Below, in pieces: positions 17,000 to 26,684 of a DNA stretch of 64,000 nucleotides. Made by a program: the position numbers and the translations under genes. The notes beneath the pieces are model-generated. The model was not told the origin of the DNA. It did no database searches and worked only from the letters and a program-made list of their open reading frames with translations. This stretch comes from JALEFZ01 sp964564415 (GTDB lineage Bacteria; Bacteroidota; Bacteroidia; J057). The stretch is taken from the NCBI GenBank assembly GCA_964564415.1, contig CAZMAV010000006.1:1-64000 (forward strand), read 5' to 3'. Position 1 is the stretch's first letter, and each line of letters starts with the position of its first letter.

Positions 17000-19300
17000 A
17001 TGAAAAATTTGTCCTGTCTTTGCTTCAGCCTTTTGATCCTTGTAGGACTGTCTTCCTGTACCCCTCCCAAAGGTCAGGCCCGGCAAAGCTTGCGCTCCCT
17101 TCCTCAGCGCTACGAGTTGATTCAGAAGTTTCGGGAAAGCCGACACATGAAGGTCATCTACCAGGGTGAGACCGAGGCCAGCACCCAGGAGTGGGAAGGC
17201 TATCTCAAGCGCCTCATGGAAAACATGCCTTCCTGGTACAGCATAGAGATTCAACGGGCAGATGCCATTAGCCATGATTCAGCCTGGACCCGACAACCCG
17301 TACTCCTACTCGGTACACCTCAGGGCCACCCCCTCATCAATCGCATTCAGCATAAGCTCCCCATTCAACTCGATGCCGATAAGATCAGTTTTGGAGGAAA
17401 TGATTTTACAGATAGCCTCTGCAGCCTGAGCCTGAACTTTATCCCACACCCCCTCAATTCGGACATGCCCCTCAATATTGTCACAGGGCTAAGCGAAGAT
17501 GCCATACAGCGCAAATTACAAGGACCTTCCCAGACCGATTTTTCCGTGAGGTTGTGGAATTCATATGGGTATGAGATCAACCGTGGCACAGAACGGCTCA
17601 TGCTAGGTCTTTTTGGTGAGAACTGGAACTTCGATCCTGAGCGAAATTGGTCCTTTATCGGAGAGGACTCCTATGTGATAGATGGTCCTGTATTTAACCT
17701 CAAGACCCATGGATTCGACCTAGCTAAAAATGAGAGGGCAAGACTGAAGGCTGATATAGAAAGAAGATGGGCAGAAATTCAGGCTTTCTTCGATACTACT
17801 TTACTTCCCAAGCCCTTTGACCTCCATCTTTATAAGGACGCGGAGTTGATGGGTATGCAAAGAAGAAAAATGCTCCAGGGCTATGTAGAGTTTTCCAAAA
17901 ATCAGGCGCATGGCATTTATCATCCCGCCCTCGAAAGGCAGACCTACGAGCCTTATAATTATTTGCTCGTAGCCCAGATACTGGGGCAGGAGCTCCCGCC
18001 TTTTCTGGCGGAGGGCATGGCCCATTATTTTACTCCCGACTGGCAGGGAGGAGGAGTCATCCAATGGGGGCTCAGGCTTCGCCGTGCAGGCGGACTCCTG
18101 GCGCCTGAGGATATGTGGGAAGACAAAAACTTTGACAGCCGTTCCATCTACGTCAGGGGAGCTACAGCAGGGGCTTTTGTACATTTCCTGGTCGAAAAAA
18201 AGAAAGACCTCCTCCTGAGCGCCCTTCAAAAACCTGATCAGGCAGGCCAAATGCTGGCTCCTACCTACCGGGATTTTTTGACCTACCTCGATTCCTTCCC
18301 CCCAGAAAAAAAGAAAGCCATTTCACCTAGGATTCCTTTTATGCGGGGAATGACCCTGGCCCACGAGGGATACAATGTCTACGATGGATATGGGTCCCAT
18401 CTCGCGGATGAGGCCCTGAGTAAAATCAAAAGCCTGGAGGGAAATGCAGTGGCCCTTGTCCCTTATTCCGGCTCCAGAAATACCAAAAAGCCAGTCAGGT
18501 TTCGGTTTTGGGAGGGAGCAGGAGGAGAAAATTCCATGAGCCTGGTCTTTGCCAGGCATTACAGCAAGGAAAAGGGAATGAGCTGCCTGCTAAAACCACA
18601 AATCTACTATGGCGGAGCCTGGCCTGGAGCCGTCGACATGGAAGACCCAGGGGATTGGGATCAATGGCATGAATACTACAAGGAGTGGATCACTCACTAT
18701 GCCCTCTTGGCAGCTATGTTTGACTTCGAATATTTCTGCGTAGGAGTAGAATTTGTCCATGCTACCCTGGAAAATCCCGAGAAATGGAGGCAATTGATCC
18801 GAGATCTCAGGCAAATCTATCAGGGTCCCATGACCTATGCCGCCAACTGGGGGGAGGAAGCCGAGAAGATCGCCTTTGCAGACCAACTGGATTTTTTAGG
18901 TGTCAATTCTTACTACCCCCTGAGCGACAAAGACTCACCTAGCGACCAGGACCTGCTGGAGGGAGCCCAAAAGATAGCCGATCGCATGCAGGCCCTTTCG
19001 GAGCGCACGAAAAAGTCCATAATTTTTACAGAGGTAGGCTTTCGAAGTGTAGTGGCACCCTGGCAAAATCCCCACGCTGAACCCCAGGATAGGGAAGTGA
19101 GCAACGAGGATCAGGCAGGCTGTTATCGGGCCTTGCTCCAGGCCGTCGATGGAAAGCCCTGGCTCAAAGGAATGTACTGGTGGAAATGGCCCAGCTACTT
19201 GACCTATGCCAAGCGAGTCCCAAAAAGTTTTACCCCCTGTGGCAAGGAAGCCGAGGGGGTATTGAAGTCATATTATGACAAATGGAGAGAAAGCGAATAA
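17000..19300 (+). CDS. Lipoprotein: peptidase-MA-like region fused to GH113-like TIM barrel
   Basis: A 766-residue envelope lipoprotein: signal peptide with lipobox LSSC near residue 20. The middle region (about 250-420) looks like a peptidase-MA-type gluzincin (LPPFLAEGMAHYF near 332-344, then GATAGAFVHFLVEKK), but I see no HExxH, so it is probably inactive. The C-terminal region (about 444-760) resembles GH113 beta-mannanases: FMRGMTLAHEGYNVYDGYGS start, likely acid/base Glu in VGVEFVH (about 583), nucleophile Glu in FTEVGFRS (about 676), and a terminal GMYWWKWPSY strand. Substrate and activity are unproven. The AraC gene ends 9 bases away on the opposite strand. Confidence 0.7.
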   Translation: MKNLSCLCFSLLILVGLSSCTPPKGQARQSLRSLPQRYELIQKFRESRHMKVIYQGETEASTQEWEGYLKRLMENMPSWYSIEIQRADAISHDSAWTRQPVLLLGTPQGHPLINRIQHKLPIQLDADKISFGGNDFTDSLCSLSLNFIPHPLNSDMPLNIVTGLSEDAIQRKLQGPSQTDFSVRLWNSYGYEINRGTERLMLGLFGENWNFDPERNWSFIGEDSYVIDGPVFNLKTHGFDLAKNERARLKADIERRWAEIQAFFDTTLLPKPFDLHLYKDAELMGMQRRKMLQGYVEFSKNQAHGIYHPALERQTYEPYNYLLVAQILGQELPPFLAEGMAHYFTPDWQGGGVIQWGLRLRRAGGLLAPEDMWEDKNFDSRSIYVRGATAGAFVHFLVEKKKDLLLSALQKPDQAGQMLAPTYRDFLTYLDSFPPEKKKAISPRIPFMRGMTLAHEGYNVYDGYGSHLADEALSKIKSLEGNAVALVPYSGSRNTKKPVRFRFWEGAGGENSMSLVFARHYSKEKGMSCLLKPQIYYGGAWPGAVDMEDPGDWDQWHEYYKEWITHYALLAAMFDFEYFCVGVEFVHATLENPEKWRQLIRDLRQIYQGPMTYAANWGEEAEKIAFADQLDFLGVNSYYPLSDKDSPSDQDLLEGAQKIADRMQALSERTKKSIIFTEVGFRSVVAPWQNPHAEPQDREVSNEDQAGCYRALLQAVDGKPWLKGMYWWKWPSYLTYAKRVPKSFTPCGKEAEGVLKSYYDKWRESE

Positions 19301-19309
19301 TTCTCCCGA

Positions 19310-20188
19310 TCAACCTCCAGAGTAGGTCTGTCTGAATATCTGCGGAGTCGAGCCGAAGCTTCTCTTAAACAGCCTGCCGAAAGAAGAAGAGTCCTTCAGG
19401 CCCACCTCATGGCAGATTTCATGAAAGGTCTTTTTTGAAGAAATCAGCAAATGCTTGGCCCTTTCCAGTCGCCGCTTGATCAAGTACTGGCGAGGTGTTT
19501 CTCCATATACCTCTTTGAAGAGGCGGATAAAGTGATACTTGGAAAGGCAGGCCACTTGGGAGAGGGTGTCGAGGTCCAGGGCCTTGTCGAGGTTGTTGTG
19601 AATGTAGGTTTGTGCCTGATAGATCCGGCGGAATAATTCAGTACGGGTCGACATCTTGGCACTATTGAGACGGGAGATTTTTTCAAAAACGGTCCTCTGG
19701 CTTTCCAGCAAGGCTTGTGTAATAGACTGAAGGCTATTCTCCTCAAAAGACTCACTCTTTCCGAGGGAAATTAAAAGCTTACCGAGGCTGTCCATAGATC
19801 CCTCATAAACATGGTCACAGAGGTGAAGGGCCTGCTTGTCCCGATTTTTTAGGAGTTCCCAGTGCTGGGGAGCCTCAGCTGAAAGCAGGGCCAATTCGCG
19901 GGCGAGGTAATTTTTAGGAATTTCTATCCAGATGCCTTTGGAGGCTTCTTCTATGGTGTGGGCGACTACTCCGGGATTGAGGATGATATATTCACCTCCG
20001 CTGAGGTAGTGAAAACGTCCATCACTTCGAAACTTCTCCTTCCCTGAAGACAAATATCTGATAAGATAGCCCTTTAGGGAAAATTCAGAAGAAGTAGGAA
20101 TACCGGAATGTGCTGAGGGTCCTCCATGATTGGCAGAAAAAGAACGACCGTTTTTGCTGGGCGTATACAGCATGGTTTGACTAGACAT
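19310..20188 (-). CDS. AraC-family transcriptional regulator
   Basis: A 292-residue regulator. An N-terminal effector/cupin-like region (about 30-130, GGEYIILNPGVVAHTIEE) is followed by the AraC/XylS DNA-binding domain at about 190-288. The first helix-turn-helix is TLSQVACLSKYHFIRLFK and the second is HEICHEVGLKDSSSFGRLFK with the family FKRSFGSTPQIFR ending. The ligand is unknown. It is tail-to-tail with the GH113-like lipoprotein gene, an arrangement that does not by itself show regulation. The 400 bases upstream contain its promoter and that of the SH3 lipoprotein. Confidence 0.92.
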   Translation of the reverse strand: MSSQTMLYTPSKNGRSFSANHGGPSAHSGIPTSSEFSLKGYLIRYLSSGKEKFRSDGRFHYLSGGEYIILNPGVVAHTIEEASKGIWIEIPKNYLARELALLSAEAPQHWELLKNRDKQALHLCDHVYEGSMDSLGKLLISLGKSESFEENSLQSITQALLESQRTVFEKISRLNSAKMSTRTELFRRIYQAQTYIHNNLDKALDLDTLSQVACLSKYHFIRLFKEVYGETPRQYLIKRRLERAKHLLISSKKTFHEICHEVGLKDSSSFGRLFKRSFGSTPQIFRQTYSGG

Positions 20189-20588
20189 AACTCTTAGGCT
20201 TAGGTTACCGATGCTGCGTCAGAGTGTGGTTGTTGGGAAAATTTATGGCCTGTGGAGGAAATGTGCGTTTTCCTCTTGGCAACATTCACCATGTACTTAT
20301 ATATCGTATTCTGACATATAAGGGTTTACCGGCCCCTGCGAATTTTGCTCAAACTTCTCTTTTTTTAGGTCCAATGACCCTTAATTCTCGACAAACGCAG
20401 CTGACTGTTGGCCTCGGTCAATGAGGATTCATAGAAAAAAGGGAAGGGAAACCTAGGGTCAGGTCTGTTTTTCCTTTAGAATAATTGCTCATTTCCCTCA
20501 ATTATTTCGAATAGTCCGACTATTACTCGCCTTCTATTGGTATAAAAGTGCCAATCTCCTTATTTTGAAAAAAAATTACTTCTTATCC
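20189..20588. other. Divergent intergenic region
   Basis: Gap between the divergent AraC and SH3-lipoprotein genes. It holds presumably two promoters, but I could not identify convincing boxes. An in-frame 66-codon stretch at 20224-20424 has no protein-like composition and is not called. Confidence 0.5.
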
Positions 20589-21548
20589 ATGAAAAGATTA
20601 ATCACACTGCTTTCTTCCCTGTCCATTTTGGTTTTTCTGGTGGCTTGTGGAGGAAATGAAAACAGCAGCTCCGATCCCAACGATTCTACCCTTGTAGAAG
20701 GCGACAACCAAAGGATGTCCGAATCCGAAGACATGGCTAATGCTGCCGTCTGTCTATGGCCTACTGTAGGATTGAGAGACAAGCCCGGACGCTCCGGCGC
20801 CGAATATTTGACAGGCATCAAATTTGGCGAGACGGTGAGCCTAACCGGAGAAGAGGAGGAAATCAAATCCGAAAAGCGTACCTACCTTAAGGTGAAGCTA
20901 AAAGATGGCCAGGAAGGATGGGCCAATGAATACCTCTTTGCCCTGGGTGCAAAGCCCGTGGTGGCGGTGGCTGATATAGACATTTTCAAGCGCCCCGACT
21001 TATCTACCCTAACCACTGAAAAAATAGGTTCGGGAACCCTCTTTGCCGTGAAGAATGATGAAGAGCAGGAAGGCTGGGCTGAAGTAGCCACCCTCGAAAA
21101 ATCAATCGAAGGATGGATCAAGTTTGATTCGGAGCTCTTTACCGATGATCCCATAGACATCGCCCTGGGTAAGGTACTCACCGAAGTCAGGGGAATGGAA
21201 TCCACCTCTGCCAAACTCAAGAAACTGGAAAGTGTCGCCAGCAGCTCCACCTTTTCAGGATCCAGCCTGATGCCCATGGTGAGCGAACTGATGGCTCAAC
21301 TCGACAAGAGGGCCAAGCTGCCCAATACCCAACTTATGATTACGGCTAATAAGCTCAATGTCAGGTCTGAACCTGATGACACTGCCGACAATGTCATCTT
21401 TCAATTGGATGAAGGGGACATCTGCGAAATCCTTCAACGGGGTGAAGCTATGGTGGAAATCAAAGAATCCAAGGATTACTGGTATCAAATCGAAAAGGAT
21501 GGTCAGATCGGCTGGGTCTTTGGAGCTTACACTTCAAAAAGACAATAG
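20589..21548 (+). CDS. SH3-domain lipoprotein
   Basis: A 319-residue lipoprotein. The ATG at 20589 (MKRLITLLSS) gives a signal peptide with lipobox LVAC/GG, so an in-frame TTG 24 bases upstream is not used. Three SH3b-like modules are visible: about 45-120 (GLRDKPGRSGAEYL...GWANEYLF), about 125-185 (DIFKRPDLSTL...GWIKFDSE) and the C-terminal about 250-318 (KLNVRSEPDDTADNV...GWVFGAYTS). Bacterial SH3 domains bind peptidoglycan or peptides in the envelope. The N-terminal linker is Ser/Asp-rich. It is followed by a weak hairpin at 21643-21674. Confidence 0.85.
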   Translation: MKRLITLLSSLSILVFLVACGGNENSSSDPNDSTLVEGDNQRMSESEDMANAAVCLWPTVGLRDKPGRSGAEYLTGIKFGETVSLTGEEEEIKSEKRTYLKVKLKDGQEGWANEYLFALGAKPVVAVADIDIFKRPDLSTLTTEKIGSGTLFAVKNDEEQEGWAEVATLEKSIEGWIKFDSELFTDDPIDIALGKVLTEVRGMESTSAKLKKLESVASSSTFSGSSLMPMVSELMAQLDKRAKLPNTQLMITANKLNVRSEPDDTADNVIFQLDEGDICEILQRGEAMVEIKESKDYWYQIEKDGQIGWVFGAYTSKRQ

Positions 21549-21642
21549 TTGGGTGACAAGTAACTGAACCCCTGCCATTCCCTATGATGGATACCTGTAA
21601 AGCCTGACTCAGAAATTTCATTGAACAATAACGCCTTACATT

Positions 21643-21674
21643 AAAGGGGCTCATCTCACCAATGGGCCCTTTTT
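21643..21674 (+). terminator. Probable terminator after SH3 lipoprotein
   Basis: AAAGGG (21643-21648) pairs with CCCTTT, with a few inner pairs and a mismatch; T-rich stretch TTTTTC follows. Confidence 0.5.
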
Positions 21675-21684
21675 CTTGGAGGGA

Positions 21685-21716
21685 TTGTAAGGTATACCAA
21701 AAACTTCCTATATTTC
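21685..21716 (+). promoter_or_regulatory. Candidate Bacteroidota promoter for BNR exoprotein
   Basis: TTG (21685-21687), 21-base spacer, TATATTTC (21709-21716), which matches TAnnTTTG at 7 of 8 positions. It is placed just after the preceding terminator and 37 bases before the chosen ATG. Confidence 0.4.
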
Positions 21717-21753
21717 TGCTTCGCAAAAATGGATGTTACGAACTACTCTTTTT

Positions 21754-24700
21754 ATGAAAAAAACTACGATTGCCTTTTGCTTTCTGCTCATGGCCTGCTT
21801 TGGAGTCAGTGGGCAGAAGATAGACATGGATTTTTTTAAAAAAATGGAGGCCAGGAGCATAGGGCCGGCGGGCATGAGCGGTAGGGTTACTGCAATAGAT
21901 GCTGTAGTCGATGATCCCAACACCATCTATGCAGGTACTGCTTCGGGAGGGCTTTGGAAAACTGAAAGCGGAGGTACCTCATGGAAGCCTGTTTTTGACG
22001 ATCAAAAAGTAGCCTCCATCGGTGCCATTTCTATTTATCAAAAGAATCCCGATATCATCTGGGTAGGTACAGGAGAGGGGAACCCCCGAAACAGCCAGAG
22101 CAGTGGTTATGGAGTCTACAGGAGCCTGGATGGAGGTAACAACTGGGAATGTATGGGCCTTGAGGAGACCCGCAACATACACCGGGTTATCGTCCACCCC
22201 GACAATCCCAGGGTCGTCTACGTAGGTGCTCAGGGAGTCGCCTGGGGGGAAAGTGAAGAAAGAGGAGTCTACAAGACTACAGACGGAGGTCAGACATGGG
22301 AAAAAATATTGTACGTCAATGAAAATACTGGGGTAGCAGATATGGTCATGGACCCCGGCAATCCCAACAAACTCCTGGTGGCCCTTTGGGAAATGCGTCG
22401 ATGGCCCTGGTATTTTGAGTCTGGAGGCTCGGGTTCAGGTCTCTATGTGAGCTTTGACGGAGGAGATAGTTTCGAGGAAAGAACCGCCAAGGATGGCCTT
22501 CCCAAAGGGAATCTGGGCCGGATGGGCCTCGCCATTGCTGCCTCCAACCCAGATATCATTTATGCCTTTGTGGAATCCAAAAAGAATGCCCTCTACAAAT
22601 CCATGGATGGAGGCTTCACCTGGAAGCGCATCGATCCCAAGGGTAATTTTGGAAACAGGCCCTTTTATTATGCCGATATTTATGTGGACCCCAAAAATGA
22701 AAACCGGGTCTACAGCATACACTCCTACGTTACCAAAAGTGAGGACGGAGGCAACAGTTTCTCGATGTTTGTGCCTGCTTATGTAGGAACCACGGGCATT
22801 CACCCTGACCATCACGCCTGGTGGATTCACCCCGAAAATTCCGATTACATGATCGAGGGCAACGACGGGGGAATGGCCATTACAAGGGACCGGGGAGAGA
22901 CCTGGCGCTTTGTGGAAAACCTGCCCGTCGCTCAGTTTTACCACATCAATGTTGACAACGAAGTTCCCTACAATGTCTACGGAGGCATGCAGGACAATGG
23001 CTCCTGGCGAGGTCCCGCCTATGTTTTTAGGGCCGGAGGTATCAGGAATGCCTACTGGGAAGAACTCTTTTTTGGAGATGGCTTTGATGTAGTATCCATT
23101 CCTGGGGATGGCCGCTATGGCTATGCCATGTCTCAGGGAGGAAATGTAGCTCGCTTCGATGTGCTGACTGGCAATCAGAAATTCATCCAGCCTGTTCATC
23201 CCGAGGGAGAATTCCTACGATTCAACTGGAATGCGGCCATCGCCCAGGATCCCTTTGATGAAGATGGGATTTACTTTGGCTCTCAATTTCTGCACAAATC
23301 CAGCGATCGGGGTGAAAACTGGACCCTTATTTCGCCGGACCTGACGACCAATGATCCTGACAAGCAAAAAGCCCTGGAAAGCGGTGGGCTGACCTATGAT
23401 GCGACACAGGCAGAAAATTATACTACCATCATTTCTATCGCCCCCTCACCCCTGGAAGAAGATGTGGTTTGGGTGGGTACTGACGACGGCAACCTTCAGC
23501 TAACCCGAGATGGAGGGAAAAATTGGACCAACCTTGAGGATCGCCTTCCTGATTGTCCTCAAAATGCCTGGATTCCCCAGATTCAAGCTTCGACCTACGA
23601 GGCAGGAGAAGCCTATGTCGTAGTCAATAACTACAGACAAAATGACTGGAAGCCCTACCTCTATCTTACCCGGGACTACGGCCAAAACTGGGAGCGCATT
23701 GCCGATGAAGATAAAGTCTGGGGCTACTGCCTTAGTGTGGTCCAGGATCCCTTAGCTAAAAATCTACTTTTCCTGGGCACTGAATACGGCCTATATGTAT
23801 CTTTTGACGAGGGAGAAAACTGGGAAGAATGGAAACATGGATATCCCACCGTCTCCACGATGGACCTAAAAATACATCCCCGAGAGCACGACCTGGTGAT
23901 CGGAACCTTTGGCAGGGCTGCCTATGTCCTGGATAATATCCTGCCGCTGAGGACAATAGCCCTGGAGGGTATGGAATTAATGGAAAAAGAATTGGTGGCC
24001 TACCCCAGTCCGGATGCCTACCTTACCCCCTACAGACAGGCCGCGGGTACACGATTTGGAGGGAATGCCATCTACGCCGGAGAAAATCGTTCTCGGGGTG
24101 CCATGATCACCTTTTCGGTAAATTTCCCGGAGGAGGAATCAGAGGAGGATGAACCTGAGGAAAAAGAAGAATTAGTTGAAGGGGAAGAAGAGAAAGGCAA
24201 TGAAGCCAAGGAAGAAGACGATGGCAAGGTCCGTATTCAGATCCTAAATGAGGAAGGAGAGGTAATCCGCAACCTTATCCATAAGCCTGATACAGGTATA
24301 AACCGTGTCATGTGGGGCCTGGATAGCAAGGGTGCCGATTCCTTCAGCAGACAAAGGGAGGATGAGGAAGGTGAGTCAGGTGGAGGACCCATCGTCCCTG
24401 GAACCTTTAAAGTCAAGATAAAGATGGGAGCATGCATGGATTCTACCCAGGTCCGTGTCATGCCCAGCCCTCACATTCCTTATGACAAGGAAAACTGGGA
24501 GGCCATGGTCGATCTGACTCAAGAGATGATGGGAATTCAGAACAAGCTGGCAAGTGCCTATCATCAGCTTAAGGATGCGGAGGACATCCTCGAAGGGGTA
24601 GGCAAAATGATCAAGGCCCAAGAATCCATGCCCGACAGCCTCAAAGAAAATCTGGAAAAGGCTACCAAGACCATGAAAGATACCCTCGATGTCATGACAG

Positions 24701-24975
24701 GTTGGTTCAACAAGGAGCCTGAAAAGCAGGGCATTTACCGCGATCCCAACACCCTATTTGCCAAAACATATAAGGTATACTCCTACCTGGATCCTTCTGC
24801 ACAGCCTGTCAATTCTTCTGCCAGGATGATGGTAGACCAATACGACGAACTGGTAAGGGAAACGGTGGAAAAGATCAATGGCTTCTTTGAGGAAAGTTGG
24901 CCGGCCTATCAGGAGGAGGTAGAGGAGGCCAGGATGACCCTCTTCAAGCCTTTTGAGCCGGTAGACCTGGACTAA
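21754..24975 (+). CDS. Secreted BNR/sortilin-like beta-propeller protein
   Basis: Exported protein of about 1073 residues. The second in-frame ATG (MKKTTIAFCFLLMACFGVSGQ) gives a standard signal peptide and is preferred to 21733. The mature part begins with the family start ARSIGPAGMSGRV. Repeated Asp-box/BNR turns follow (KTESGGTSW, RSLDGGNNW, KTTDGGQTW, KSMDGGFTW, KSSDRGENW, LTRDGGKNW, LTRDYGQNW), as in VPS10/sortilin N-terminal propellers. A Glu-rich linker near residues 790-830 separates a C-terminal domain with helices (about 900-1070). No T9SS sorting domain is recognisable. These proteins are often annotated as glycosyl hydrolases, but no catalytic residues can be pointed to. Confidence 0.85.
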   Translation: MKKTTIAFCFLLMACFGVSGQKIDMDFFKKMEARSIGPAGMSGRVTAIDAVVDDPNTIYAGTASGGLWKTESGGTSWKPVFDDQKVASIGAISIYQKNPDIIWVGTGEGNPRNSQSSGYGVYRSLDGGNNWECMGLEETRNIHRVIVHPDNPRVVYVGAQGVAWGESEERGVYKTTDGGQTWEKILYVNENTGVADMVMDPGNPNKLLVALWEMRRWPWYFESGGSGSGLYVSFDGGDSFEERTAKDGLPKGNLGRMGLAIAASNPDIIYAFVESKKNALYKSMDGGFTWKRIDPKGNFGNRPFYYADIYVDPKNENRVYSIHSYVTKSEDGGNSFSMFVPAYVGTTGIHPDHHAWWIHPENSDYMIEGNDGGMAITRDRGETWRFVENLPVAQFYHINVDNEVPYNVYGGMQDNGSWRGPAYVFRAGGIRNAYWEELFFGDGFDVVSIPGDGRYGYAMSQGGNVARFDVLTGNQKFIQPVHPEGEFLRFNWNAAIAQDPFDEDGIYFGSQFLHKSSDRGENWTLISPDLTTNDPDKQKALESGGLTYDATQAENYTTIISIAPSPLEEDVVWVGTDDGNLQLTRDGGKNWTNLEDRLPDCPQNAWIPQIQASTYEAGEAYVVVNNYRQNDWKPYLYLTRDYGQNWERIADEDKVWGYCLSVVQDPLAKNLLFLGTEYGLYVSFDEGENWEEWKHGYPTVSTMDLKIHPREHDLVIGTFGRAAYVLDNILPLRTIALEGMELMEKELVAYPSPDAYLTPYRQAAGTRFGGNAIYAGENRSRGAMITFSVNFPEEESEEDEPEEKEELVEGEEEKGNEAKEEDDGKVRIQILNEEGEVIRNLIHKPDTGINRVMWGLDSKGADSFSRQREDEEGESGGGPIVPGTFKVKIKMGACMDSTQVRVMPSPHIPYDKENWEAMVDLTQEMMGIQNKLASAYHQLKDAEDILEGVGKMIKAQESMPDSLKENLEKATKTMKDTLDVMTGWFNKEPEKQGIYRDPNTLFAKTYKVYSYLDPSAQPVNSSARMMVDQYDELVRETVEKINGFFEESWPAYQEEVEEARMTLFKPFEPVDLD

Positions 24976-24991
24976 AATAATATCTAACCTG

Positions 24992-25024
24992 AGGGGGATG
25001 GCCTGGGTCATCCCCTTATTTTTT
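24992..25024 (+). terminator. Terminator ending just before maoC-like start codon
   Basis: GGGGATG (24994-25000) pairs with CATCCCC (25009-25015), extended by two weaker pairs, followed by TTATTTTTTG. The run of T ends five bases before the ATG of the next gene. Confidence 0.75.
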
Positions 25025-25028
25025 GCCT

Positions 25029-25457
25029 ATGAGCCTACAAATTGACCAAAGTTACGAGGTATGCTTCAGCTTTAGCCAAGAAGATGTGGAAGCCTTTGCC
25101 CGCATCAGTGGAGACCACAACCCCCTCCATTTGGATGCCGAATTTACTGCCGGGACTACCTTCAAACGGCCCATTATGCATGGGATGCTAGCAGCTACCG
25201 TTTTCTCCAGGGTTTTGGGGATGGAATTTCCGGGATTAGGATCGGTCTACCTGAGCCAGACCCTGGAATTTCTGCGACCCATGTACGTGGACACCGAATA
25301 CAAAGCCACTTTCAAAGTGCTGGACATCAACCCCAAAAAGCAAAAGGCCAGAATCGAGACCCATGTCTATGCTACTGACCGTGGCAAAATCACCCTGAGG
25401 GGAGAAGCAGAGGTGATGAACCAGCAGTTGGGGAAAAATGCCCAAGCTGACCAGTAG
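25029..25457 (+). CDS. MaoC-family dehydratase (R-specific enoyl-CoA hydratase type)
   Basis: A 142-residue single hot-dog fold protein. The hydratase-2 motif FARISGDHNPLHLD (about 23-36) supplies the Asp/His catalytic pair, followed by FKRPIMHGMLAATVFSRVLG. These enzymes hydrate trans-2-enoyl-CoA or -ACP to the (R)-3-hydroxy form, feeding fatty-acid or PHA pathways; the substrate here is open. The start ATG at 25029 (MSLQIDQ) is preferred to a TTG six bases upstream. Its 5' end abuts the preceding terminator, so its mRNA either starts within a few bases of the ATG or is made by readthrough. The gene ends 6 bases from the convergent radical SAM gene. Confidence 0.88.
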   Translation: MSLQIDQSYEVCFSFSQEDVEAFARISGDHNPLHLDAEFTAGTTFKRPIMHGMLAATVFSRVLGMEFPGLGSVYLSQTLEFLRPMYVDTEYKATFKVLDINPKKQKARIETHVYATDRGKITLRGEAEVMNQQLGKNAQADQ

Positions 25458-25463
25458 CTTATC

Positions 25464-26513
25464 TCAATCCGCCCATACCTTTGTCCCTTCTGAACAGTTT
25501 TTGCAGATGTCTATCTCCTTCCTGGAATGGAGGAGACGAGACCGAAAGGCTTGATAGTCCCTGGCCCTCCAAATTTCATGAAAGTGCTGGTTCCGTACAT
25601 TTCCCATTTCATACTGAGCATCCTTGTCAAAACAGCAGGGCAGGACCCGGCCATCCCAGGTGATCTCCGCTCCCTGCCATAGCTTCCAGCATTGGTTGTC
25701 CAGGGGATTTTTGATTTCATACCTCCCGTCGATGCCCTTTTTGTAGCGGCTGTAACCCTCCCTTGTGGGCATGAGTTCGTGGCCCTCTTCAAAGTCATAG
25801 ATTTGTGCCGTCTTGAAGGCAACTTTGTCTACACCTAACTCTTTTCCCATTTCCGCAATGGCTTCGATCTCATGCTCATTGGGCCTGACCACCAGAAACT
25901 GTAGGATGATAAAGGGGCTCGAGCTTCCGGTCTCCTCACGGGCTTGCACCAGATTCTTGATGCCCTCTTTGACCTTATCCAACTTTCCCCCCACCCGATA
26001 GGACTGATAGGTTTCCTGGCTGGCTCCATCTACAGAAATGATCAGTTCGGAAAGGCCACTTTCGACAGTTTTGCGGGCCCTGGCCTTATCGAGGTAATGG
26101 CCATTGGTGCTGGAAGCCACATAGATATTCCTCGAACTGGCGTAGGCAGCCATCTCGAAAAAGTGAGGGTGAAGAAAGGGCTCCCCTTGGAAGTACAGAA
26201 GAAGGTAAAGCAATTCGTGGTGAACCTCATCCACTACCTTGGTAAAGAGCTTGAGGTCCGCCATTCCAGTAGGTCGGCTAAAGGAACGAAGGCCCGAAGG
26301 GCACATAGGGCAGCGCAAGTTACAGGAAGTCGTAGGCTCAAACCCGATCTTGGAAGGCAGTCCCCATAACTTAGGCTTCCTGAGTATTTTGGAGTAATAA
26401 AAAGAAAAGAATAGAAGTAGGAAATTTTGGATTTTCCTAAAGCTCAGGGTCGAGAGAAAGAGGATTATTTTCTTGTGATGCAACAAAAAGCAGGGTATTT
26501 GGTATGTGATCAA
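25464..26513 (-). CDS. Radical SAM / SPASM domain protein
   Basis: Radical SAM enzyme with CNLRCPMC (the CxxxCxxC ligand set for the 4Fe-4S/SAM cluster) near residues 63-70, the GEPFLHP motif and an ISVDGA strand. A C-terminal SPASM-type region has Cys in NQCWKLWQ, VLPCCFDKD and IDICKNCSEG that can hold auxiliary clusters. The hydrophobic N-terminus (about 8-42) may associate with the membrane. Members act on peptides, on cofactors, or as anaerobic sulfatase-type maturases; no substrate gene lies adjacent. The start is uncertain: the longest frame begins with TTG and no internal ATG precedes the cluster motif. Confidence 0.85.
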   Translation of the reverse strand: MITYQIPCFLLHHKKIILFLSTLSFRKIQNFLLLFFSFYYSKILRKPKLWGLPSKIGFEPTTSCNLRCPMCPSGLRSFSRPTGMADLKLFTKVVDEVHHELLYLLLYFQGEPFLHPHFFEMAAYASSRNIYVASSTNGHYLDKARARKTVESGLSELIISVDGASQETYQSYRVGGKLDKVKEGIKNLVQAREETGSSSPFIILQFLVVRPNEHEIEAIAEMGKELGVDKVAFKTAQIYDFEEGHELMPTREGYSRYKKGIDGRYEIKNPLDNQCWKLWQGAEITWDGRVLPCCFDKDAQYEMGNVRNQHFHEIWRARDYQAFRSRLLHSRKEIDICKNCSEGTKVWAD

Positions 26514-26684
26514 ATAAATAAAAGAAAGTTTTACCGATTATCAACGTAAATTCAGGCCCAAAAATGTCCTGGAAAGGAAGGATGAAATCACGAATATGAA
26601 TTAATTTATGCAAATTTGCAGACCTTATTCAACAAACTGCTAGGGTCCGTATATATGTAGAATAGACCTCTGGAACCTAAACCT

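Noticed and set aside
20224..20424. Open frame of 66 codons in the AraC/SH3 gap
   Set aside because: Composition is not protein-like, and it lies in a divergent promoter region with no family resemblance.
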